DNA of 64,000 nucleotides from Butyrivibrio sp. (GTDB lineage: Bacteria; Bacillota; Clostridia; Lachnospirales; Lachnospiraceae): positions 78,900-142,899 of the forward strand of contig NZ_JAGBLU010000137.1 of the NCBI RefSeq assembly GCF_017635265.1, in the 5' to 3' direction. The position numbers and the translations under genes are program-made. Below, piece by piece: positions 58,837-64,000 of this stretch. The notes beneath the pieces are model-generated. The model was not told the DNA's origin. It saw nothing but the letters and a program-made list of their open reading frames with translations, and did no database searches. Each line of letters begins with the position of its first letter. The stretch's first letter is position 1.

Positions 58837-59196
58837 ATGGCAGATATAGAGATTTCAAAAAACATGGCAAAAATGGCTGTTGAAGCCCTTGAGGACAGAA
58901 AGGGAGAGGATATTCACGTTATTGATATAAGTGAAATATCTACACTTGCAGATTATTTTGTGATTGCCAGCGGTACAAATATCAATCAGGTTCAGGCTCT
59001 GGCTGATAATGTTCAGGAAAAGCTCGGAAGATCCGGACACGATACAAAAAACGTAGAAGGTTATGAGACAGGAAAGTGGATTCTTCTTGACTTTGGAGAT
59101 ATCATTGTTCACGTATTTGACAGTGAAAACCGTCTTTTCTACAACCTTGAACGTATCTGGCGCGATGGCAAGCTTATCGATGCTTCCGCTCTCTAA
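58837..59196 (+). CDS. rsfS: Ribosome silencing factor RsfS
   Basis: A 119-residue protein that binds L14 and blocks subunit joining in starvation. DYFVIASGTNINQVQALADN and EGYETGKWILLDFGDIIVHVF are diagnostic. It is the last gene of the obgE-rsfS run and is followed by the long hairpin at 59217-59428. Confidence 0.96.
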   Translation: MADIEISKNMAKMAVEALEDRKGEDIHVIDISEISTLADYFVIASGTNINQVQALADNVQEKLGRSGHDTKNVEGYETGKWILLDFGDIIVHVFDSENRLFYNLERIWRDGKLIDASAL

Positions 59197-59216
59197 TAAC
59201 TATACATTCTTATAAA

Positions 59217-59428
59217 CAGACGCAGATGATATGGAAGTTTAGACATAGTTATGTTCACTCCGGTATTTTTCAATGTGATAAATTGGACATAAAACGCCCA
59301 CAAAAGACTTGTTTCATGCTTATTCAGAGCACAAGTCTTTTGTGGGCTTATTTATATCCATTTATCATCATTTCAAAATAAATCGTTCACATAACTATGT
59401 CTAAACTTCCACAGCATCTGCTGTTCTG
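59217..59428 (+). repeat. Long hairpin 1 with a 20-nt loop, downstream of rsfS
   Basis: Arms of 95 and 97 bases flank a 20-base loop (59312-59331, TTTCATGCTTATTCAGAGCA). The inner 16 bp (59296-59311 with 59332-59347) and a 22-bp outer block (59233-59254 with 59389-59410) pair perfectly; between them the arms still match with scattered mismatches, and GCAGATG pairs with CATCTGC near the ends. No frame is open in it. Read in the rsfS direction the loop is nearly identical to that of hairpin 2 read in the lexA direction. It may act as a terminator but has only TTATTTAT after the inner stem. Confidence 0.85.
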
Positions 59429-59458
59429 CTAAAAAATATTATCTTGACAGTAAATAGA

Positions 59459-59652
59459 AAAATCCATTCATGCCCATAGCTTTGGATAGAGCGATTTAGT
59501 ATGAGCAATAGAGACTGTTAATAAAAAATAATTCGCCTCATTTCCTGTTTTGAATAAGCATGAAAGGAAATGAGGCGAATTATTTTGAATTTACTGTCTC
59601 TTTGCGAATACTACCCGAGCTCTGGACAAAACTATGGGCACAAATGGATTTT
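59459..59652 (-). repeat. Long hairpin 2 with the same loop, downstream of lexA
   Basis: Two 87-base arms flank a 20-base loop (59546-59565), which on the minus strand reads TTTCATGCTTATTCAAAACA. The inner 19 bp (59527-59545 with 59566-59584) are perfect, and the outer ends (59459-59479 with 59632-59652) match except two bases. The stem sequences are unrelated to those of hairpin 1; only the loop is shared (18 of 20). On the minus strand the inner stem is followed by TTATTTTTTATT, so it can terminate the lexA transcript. The gene-free stretch 59197-59678 consists almost only of these two hairpins. Confidence 0.85.
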
Positions 59653-59678
59653 ATTTTTGCTCTCGCAAGAAAGTATAG

Positions 59679-60299
59679 TTATTTGTAAAAGCGCATGATG
59701 CCGAAGACTTTGCCGAGGATAGTGCAGTCGTCTACTATGATTGGTTCCATGGTATCGTTCTCAGGCTGAAGTCTGATGTGACCTTTTTCTTTGTAGAAGG
59801 TTTTTACTGTTGCTGAATCATCAATGAGCGCAACGACCTGATCACCATTCTTTGCTGTATTGCAAACCTGAACAAAAATCTGGTCACCGTTAAAAATACC
59901 GGCATTTATCATCGAATCACCCTTAACATTTAAAATAAAAGCATCTGAACCCTTAGGACACATACTTGCAGGAATAGGGATGTATGAATCAATATTCTCC
60001 TCTGCAAGAATAGGAGCACCTGCAGCTACCTGACCTATAACGGGAATGCTGACAATCTCAGTTCTTACCATGTTAAAACCATCATCACAGATTTCAATTG
60101 CACGAGGTTTTGTAGGATCTCTTCTGATATATCCATTTTTTTCAAGTGTTTCCAAATGAGAGTGAACAGAAGAAGTAGACTTAAGATTAACTGCAGCGCA
60201 GATATCTCTTACTGAAGGCGGAAAGCCTCTTGAAAGAGTTTGCTCTTTAATATAATCCAGTATTTCCTGCTGTTTCTTTGATATATTCCCTTTAACCAT
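59679..60299 (-). CDS. lexA: SOS repressor LexA
   Basis: A 206-residue repressor. The N-terminal winged helix (QEILDYIKEQTLSRGFPPSV, then STSSVHSHLETLEKNGY) reads the SOS box. Self-cleavage occurs at Ala93-Gly94 (VAAGAP), with catalytic Ser129 (GDSM) and Lys166 (ATVKTFY). GGAGGT lies before the minus-strand start. LexA boxes in the shared upstream region indicate self-control together with the divergent LysM gene. Confidence 0.97.
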   Translation of the reverse strand: MVKGNISKKQQEILDYIKEQTLSRGFPPSVRDICAAVNLKSTSSVHSHLETLEKNGYIRRDPTKPRAIEICDDGFNMVRTEIVSIPVIGQVAAGAPILAEENIDSYIPIPASMCPKGSDAFILNVKGDSMINAGIFNGDQIFVQVCNTAKNGDQVVALIDDSATVKTFYKEKGHIRLQPENDTMEPIIVDDCTILGKVFGIMRFYK

Positions 60300-60387
60300 G
60301 TGGACCTCCCAAATATTTTCTTAATTCAGTATAACAAACTTCATTTGCAAAAGCAAATGTTTGTTCGGAAAATTTGTTCGATTTTTG

Positions 60388-60416
60388 TTGACAAACAAAT
60401 GTTTGGCTGCTACTAT
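60388..60416 (+). promoter_or_regulatory. Promoter of the YneA-like gene with an embedded LexA box
   Basis: TTGACA (60388-60393), 17 bases and TACTAT (60411-60416) form a good promoter facing the LysM gene. The dyad CAAACAAATGTTTG (60392-60405) covers the -35 and spacer, so bound LexA would block polymerase. Confidence 0.7.
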
Positions 60417-60421
60417 GTATA

Positions 60422-60449
60422 TAGAACAGCTGTTCGTAACAAATGTTCG
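60422..60449. promoter_or_regulatory. Two further LexA boxes
   Basis: AGAACAGCTGTTCG (60423-60436) is a near-perfect match to the Gram-positive box CGAAC-N4-GTTCG, and GTAACAAATGTTCG (60436-60449) is a second, overlapping one. A weaker half-site version, CGAACAAACATTTG on the minus strand, lies around 60354-60367 nearer lexA. Several boxes in one divergent region suit tight control of both genes. Confidence 0.7.
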
Positions 60450-60497
60450 TTGAGAGATTGGTTAGTAGTGTTTGGGTTTTGTATGTGAGGTATAAAA

Positions 60498-60917
60498 ATG
60501 AGTGAAGCAATGATGGCTGCAGCAAGTCTTTATAATGATTCAAGATTTTTTAGTCCAAGTGAAGTACGTATCAGAGAAAATAAAAAGCGCAGAGCGAAGA
60601 TCGTTCGAAGACAGTATATTAGCCTTATAACAGTAATTTCTGCAATGATATTTGCATTTTTCTTCTTTACTTTTTCATTATTATCAGATGCTCAGTCAGA
60701 GACTTTTGTTCCTGAGTACAAATATTATAAGACCATAACAGTTCATACTGGAGATACTATCAGTAATATTGCTGAGAGATATTTTGACTCAGATAAATAC
60801 AAAAATCTTGATCAATATATCAGTGAAATAGAAGATATCAACGGTCTTGGTGATACGTCTCTGGTAATGGCAGGAGAACAGCTTATTATTCCATACTATT
60901 CAACTGAATATAAATAA
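60498..60917 (+). CDS. YneA-like LysM protein, SOS division inhibitor
   Basis: A 139-residue protein with a basic N-terminus, one membrane helix (about residues 41-63) and a C-terminal LysM domain (YYKTITVHTGDTISNIAERY, about 77-96, to the end). Bacillus YneA has this plan, is encoded divergently from lexA, and delays division in the SOS response. Position, LexA boxes and domain plan agree here, although direct sequence similarity is weak. TGAGG lies upstream of ATG 60498. Confidence 0.8.
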   Translation: MSEAMMAAASLYNDSRFFSPSEVRIRENKKRRAKIVRRQYISLITVISAMIFAFFFFTFSLLSDAQSETFVPEYKYYKTITVHTGDTISNIAERYFDSDKYKNLDQYISEIEDINGLGDTSLVMAGEQLIIPYYSTEYK

Positions 60918-60919
60918 TT

Positions 60920-60968
60920 GCGATATTAAAAAAATAAAATCAACGATATCAATTGATATTTGTATCGC
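60920..60968. other. Nested palindromes between the YneA-like and DHH genes
   Basis: A perfect 14-base palindrome, ATATCAATTGATAT (60946-60959), lies between GCGATA (60920-60925) and TATCGC (60963-60968), which also pair. It could be a weak terminator after the LysM gene or an operator before the DHH gene; there is no T-run that would favour the former. Confidence 0.45.
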
Positions 60969-61031
60969 ATTTACAATTTTCTTTTTACATAAAACCTCCA
61001 ATAGTGTAATATATACTCATTGGGGGCTTTT

Positions 61032-62558
61032 ATGAAATTATCCAGTTTACTTTGTTATAATTCAATAGTCATTCAGTGCCATGATAATCCTGATGCAGAT
61101 GCTATCTGTTCAGGATATGTTCTTTATAGATACTTTTCAGATAAAGGTAAAAAAGTAAGATTTATTTATTCAGGAAATTTTGAAATTTCTAAGAGTAATC
61201 TTGTATATCTGATAGAAAGACTCCATATTCCAATTGAATATGTTACAAAGCTTAGTTCAAAGCCTGAGCTTCTTCTTATGGCTGATTGCCAGTATGGTGA
61301 GGGCAATGTTCATAAATTTTCAGCGAAGAATGTAGCGGTGATCGATCATCATCAGGTATCAACCACACTGCCAAAGCTTAATGAAGTAAGAAGTAATCTT
61401 GGTAGTTGTTGCACTGCTATATGGTATCTTCTTAAGCTTGAAAAAGAGGAAGACTTTTTTGATAAAAAGATAAGTACAGCCCTTTATTATGGTCTGTACT
61501 CAGATACCAACGCATTTTCTGAAATATCTCATCCTTTGGATCGAGACATGATAGAGAGTCTGGACTATGACAAGAGCCTTATTTTAAAGCTCAAAAACAT
61601 GAATCTTACGCTTCGTGAAGCAAAGGTTGCAGGAGTTGCAATGCTTGGCATTGAATATCATGAAAATGGTAAATATGCCATATTAAAGAGTGATCCTTGT
61701 GACCCTAATATCTTAGGTCTGATAGGAGACTTCATCATTGCAATAGATTCCGTCGATGTTTGCATTGTATATAGTATCTTATCATTTGGTGTTAAGTTCT
61801 CTATAAGGAGCTGTTCCAAGGAAACAAGAGCAGATGAGCTTGCTTCTTTCCTTGCAAATAAAATAGGTTCCGGTGGTGGTCATGTTGAAAAGGCCGGCGG
61901 TCTATTAAAAAATGAACTGATAAAAAAGCAGTATCCCGAGTATGTTGAAATAGAAGATATGGCAGCCAGGTATTCTATTTCCAATATAATCAAAGAACGC
62001 CTTAATACATATTTTGATGATTGTGATATCATCTATGCAAAAAAGGCATCCATTGATCAAAAGAGTATGAAAAAGTACCGTTCATCAAATCTTGTAGTTG
62101 GCGTGATCGATCCTAAAGACTTTGTTGCACCGGGTTCAATGGCTATCATCAGAACACTTTCAGGTGACAAAAATATTGAGATAAAAAATAAGACAATGCT
62201 TGTCATTACTGAAAATGGTGATGTTGTCCCGATCACAAATGATAATTATCTTAGCAGCTACACAAAAACAAGAAAAAAGTTCAGGCTAAGTACGGATTAT
62301 AATCCAACAATAAAGATTGCTGACACCGGAAAAACGTATGTCTTAATGGATTATGTAAAACCTTTCATATCAACCGGCAATATGAATATCAAAGCAAAAA
62401 AACTAACAAAAATGACAAAATTATTCACTTATTGGGATAATGAGAAATATATGCTCGGTCAGAAGGGTGATTATATCGCAATAAGTCAGGATGATGAGCA
62501 CAATATCTTTATTATTGATAAGAACCAGTTTAAGAAGACATATGCTTCTGTGAAATAA
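61032..62558 (+). CDS. DHH family phosphoesterase with C-terminal extension
   Basis: A 508-residue protein. The N-terminal DHH domain has HDNPDADAICSGY (about residues 17-29), MADCQYGEGN and VIDHHQVS, which bind two metal ions; the DHHA1 domain has IGSGGGHVEKAGG (about 284-296). Together they resemble nanoRNase/cyclic dinucleotide phosphodiesterases. The C-terminal ~190 residues (from about 315) are unrecognised and include PGSMAIIRTLSGDKNIEI and a run of beta-like segments. ATG 61032 follows GGGGGC; TTG 61020 overlaps that site. The exact substrate is not decided. Confidence 0.8.
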   Translation: MKLSSLLCYNSIVIQCHDNPDADAICSGYVLYRYFSDKGKKVRFIYSGNFEISKSNLVYLIERLHIPIEYVTKLSSKPELLLMADCQYGEGNVHKFSAKNVAVIDHHQVSTTLPKLNEVRSNLGSCCTAIWYLLKLEKEEDFFDKKISTALYYGLYSDTNAFSEISHPLDRDMIESLDYDKSLILKLKNMNLTLREAKVAGVAMLGIEYHENGKYAILKSDPCDPNILGLIGDFIIAIDSVDVCIVYSILSFGVKFSIRSCSKETRADELASFLANKIGSGGGHVEKAGGLLKNELIKKQYPEYVEIEDMAARYSISNIIKERLNTYFDDCDIIYAKKASIDQKSMKKYRSSNLVVGVIDPKDFVAPGSMAIIRTLSGDKNIEIKNKTMLVITENGDVVPITNDNYLSSYTKTRKKFRLSTDYNPTIKIADTGKTYVLMDYVKPFISTGNMNIKAKKLTKMTKLFTYWDNEKYMLGQKGDYIAISQDDEHNIFIIDKNQFKKTYASVK

Positions 62559-62584
62559 AATATCTTTATGTCGCCTATAAAGCT

Positions 62585-62622
62585 CCGATATTTCAGACAG
62601 TAGAAATATCGGGGTATTTTTT
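62585..62622 (+). terminator. Intrinsic terminator after the DHH gene
   Basis: CCGATATTTC (62585-62594) pairs perfectly with GAAATATCGG (62603-62612), followed by GGTATTTTTTTG. Confidence 0.9.
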
Positions 62623-62738
62623 TGTTATTTTTTTACATTGAAGTAGCAAAGTAAATAATGTTAATATTTAAAAGCTACTATTTTAAATAATTAATTCAAA
62701 GAATTAGCAGTCAAACCAATCTGTTTTTGGGAGTTAAA

Positions 62739-63860
62739 ATGGGGAATTACAGAAAAACACATTACCGAACCAGAGATGGCCAAAGAATGAGCGCTTCTCA
62801 ATATAAAAAAAGAAGAAAACTTGAAATATGCTTTCATATTGCTTCTTTAGTTTTAATACTTGGTCTTATAACTTCTGGCATTTGTTTTCTAGCATATAAA
62901 CTCAAGCATAAACCTGTTGAAAATACAGAAGTAGCGCAGGATGCAGCCACTACAGAGCTGACAATTGTAGACACAGTCGTTGAAGATGTAGAAATAGAAG
63001 AAGAGAATCCATATTTGAAAGCCTCAGAAGATGCTGATTCTTTTTTTGACGGATATATTGTTGATATTGATTCAGACACAGCTTATATATCAAGTGAGGA
63101 AGTTCAAAGCTCTTATGGTGTTCTGGTAAATCTGGATACAGGAAAAGCCGTTGCATCAAAGGATGGAAATGTCAGGATTAATCCGGCTTCAATGACTAAG
63201 ATATTGACTCTTTTAGTTGCTGCCGAACATATAGATTCACTTGACGGAACATATACAATGACCCAGGAAATAGGTAACTATGTCTTTAGTAAGGATTGTA
63301 GTGCTGTAGGACTAAAAGTCGGCGATGTACAGACTGTAAAAGACATGATGTATGGAACCATACTTCCATCAGGTGCCGATGCAGCTATGATGCTTGCAGA
63401 ATATGTAGCCGGTTCTCAAGAAGCTTTTGTTGAGCTAATGAATGAGAAGCTTGAAGAACTTGGTTTATCAGATACAGCTCATTTCACCAATTGTATTGGA
63501 GTCTACGATGAAGACCATTACTGTACACTTACAGATATGGCAATGATCCTCAAAGCCGCTGAAGAAAATGACCTGTGTCATGAAGTATTAAATGCCAGAA
63601 CCTATACAACATCGCCCACATCTGAACATCCGGAAGGAATCACTATTTCTAACTGGTTCATGAGAAGGATAGAAGATAAGGATATCCATGGCGAAATAAT
63701 GGGTGCAAAGACTGGATTTGTCAATCAGTCCGGTTGTTGCGGTGCCAGCTACATGATTTCTAATGATGGCACTCACTATATCTGCGTGACTGCTGATGCA
63801 TGGAGTTCATGGAGATGCATTTATGATCAGGTAGATATATATCAAACATATACAAGTTAA
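62739..63860 (+). CDS. D-alanyl-D-alanine carboxypeptidase (DacF-like PBP)
   Basis: A 373-residue low-molecular-weight penicillin-binding protein. A basic N-terminus and one signal-anchor helix (about residues 31-54) are followed by an acidic linker and the S11 peptidase domain (from about 115). The active-site serine is in INPASMTKIL (SxxK); the second motif reads LPSGADAA, with Ala where SxN has Asn, and the third is GAKTGF (KTG). It trims the terminal D-Ala of peptidoglycan stems outside the membrane. ATG 62739 follows TGGGAG; TTG 62727 overlaps that site. Confidence 0.88.
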   Translation: MGNYRKTHYRTRDGQRMSASQYKKRRKLEICFHIASLVLILGLITSGICFLAYKLKHKPVENTEVAQDAATTELTIVDTVVEDVEIEEENPYLKASEDADSFFDGYIVDIDSDTAYISSEEVQSSYGVLVNLDTGKAVASKDGNVRINPASMTKILTLLVAAEHIDSLDGTYTMTQEIGNYVFSKDCSAVGLKVGDVQTVKDMMYGTILPSGADAAMMLAEYVAGSQEAFVELMNEKLEELGLSDTAHFTNCIGVYDEDHYCTLTDMAMILKAAEENDLCHEVLNARTYTTSPTSEHPEGITISNWFMRRIEDKDIHGEIMGAKTGFVNQSGCCGASYMISNDGTHYICVTADAWSSWRCIYDQVDIYQTYTS

Positions 63861-63861
63861 A

Positions 63862-64000
63862 ATCAGAACCACCGGCTTAGCCGGTGGTTTGTTCTGGCCC
63901 TATAAGGGCCTTTTACCGGCAAAGCCTAAAGGCTTATCGAAAATAATTCTACTTCTGCAAATTTTGCTTCGCTGCCTTTCAGGCCATTTCTTTTTGCATC
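63862..64000 (-). mobile_element. Possible right end of an IS200/IS605-type (TnpB) element, cut by the window edge
   Basis: The last 140 bases hold a tight succession of small hairpins: AACCACCGGC-TTA-GCCGGTGGTT, GGCCCTATAAGGGCC (63897-63911) and GCC-TAAA-GGC. On the minus strand a frame is open from base 64000 for 24 codons (DAKRNGLKGSEAKFAEVELF, then SISL) and stops at 63926-63928, just before the hairpins. A C-terminal coding end followed by a hairpin-rich end is the layout of tnpB with its guide RNA. The protein tail is too short to identify, so this rests on layout and is tentative. Confidence 0.35.
63867..63889. terminator. GC-rich hairpin after the carboxypeptidase gene
   Basis: AACCACCGGC (63867-63876) pairs perfectly with GCCGGTGGTT (63880-63889) around TTA. 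It can end the carboxypeptidase transcript, but may belong to the insertion-sequence end that follows. Confidence 0.7.

Noticed and set aside
59217-59652. A CRISPR array or a transposase-bearing insertion element in the gene-free region
   Set aside because: There are only two units with different stems and no direct-repeat/spacer pattern, and no open frame for a transposase.

Overview
The window is an AT-rich (by eye about 40% GC), densely packed bacterial chromosome segment. Low-GC Clostridia are indicated by strong AGGAGG-type ribosome sites, TTG starts, a LexA gene divergent from a LysM-type division inhibitor, RecU, a MecA-type adaptor, and an L27 with a cleavable N-terminus next to its Prp protease. 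The Ech energy-converting hydrogenase and the gene style suggest Lachnospiraceae, perhaps near Butyrivibrio; this genus guess is from memory of the family and was not tested. I saw no rRNA, tRNA or CRISPR array. One possible insertion-sequence end lies at the right edge.

Layout. 1-2.2 kb: tail of tsf, then minCDE. 2.4-13.3 kb: an OhrR-like regulator, then a CsoR/RcnR-type metal sensor leading a long hydrogenase run, echABCDEF-hypFCDE. 13.4-21.1 kb: mecA, rluF-type pseudouridine synthase, ligA, a DEDDh exonuclease with a Cys-rich tail, metA, a polysaccharide deacetylase and a small coiled-coil protein. 21.1-25.4 kb (minus): a giant activase/dehydratase fusion. 25.6-29.9 kb: a four-gene run of a phosphorelay-dead sensor, a rhomboid-like membrane protein, a sigma-like protein without region 4, and an unknown. 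30-41.7 kb: rpmB (minus), Asp23, DAK2/FakA, recG, DegV, type IIA topoisomerase pair, rsmD, coaD and a coiled-coil protein. 41.8-45.8 kb: cell-wall amidase, two pseudouridine synthases, a membrane protein and recU. 45.9-50.9 kb: hisZ-hisG-hisD-hisB-hisIE. 50.9-59.2 kb: a frameshifted B12/radical SAM gene, its DUF2344 partner, RNase G, rplU-prp-rpmA, obgE, yhbY, nadD, yqeK and rsfS. 59.2-64 kb: a 480-bp non-coding region with two very long hairpins, lexA with its SOS control region, the YneA-like gene, a DHH phosphoesterase and a D,D-carboxypeptidase.

How the parts fit. The metal sensor, Ech subunits and Hyp maturases would make a membrane [NiFe] hydrogenase coupling ferredoxin oxidation to ion pumping. 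DAK2 and DegV proteins are the two halves of the fatty-acid kinase system. HisZ with short HisG form the split ATP phosphoribosyltransferase. Prp trims L27 before ribosome assembly.

The main unexplained signals are: (1) two adjacent ~200-nt hairpins at 59.2-59.65 kb with unrelated stems but nearly the same 20-nt loop, each in the sense orientation of the gene it follows; (2) a conserved 99-nt leader, equally spaced from the start codon, in front of both ligA and obgE; (3) the 25.6-29.9 kb operon of signalling proteins that have lost catalytic or DNA-reading parts; (4) a metal sensor whose ligand spacing matches nickel sensors, at the head of a nickel enzyme operon.
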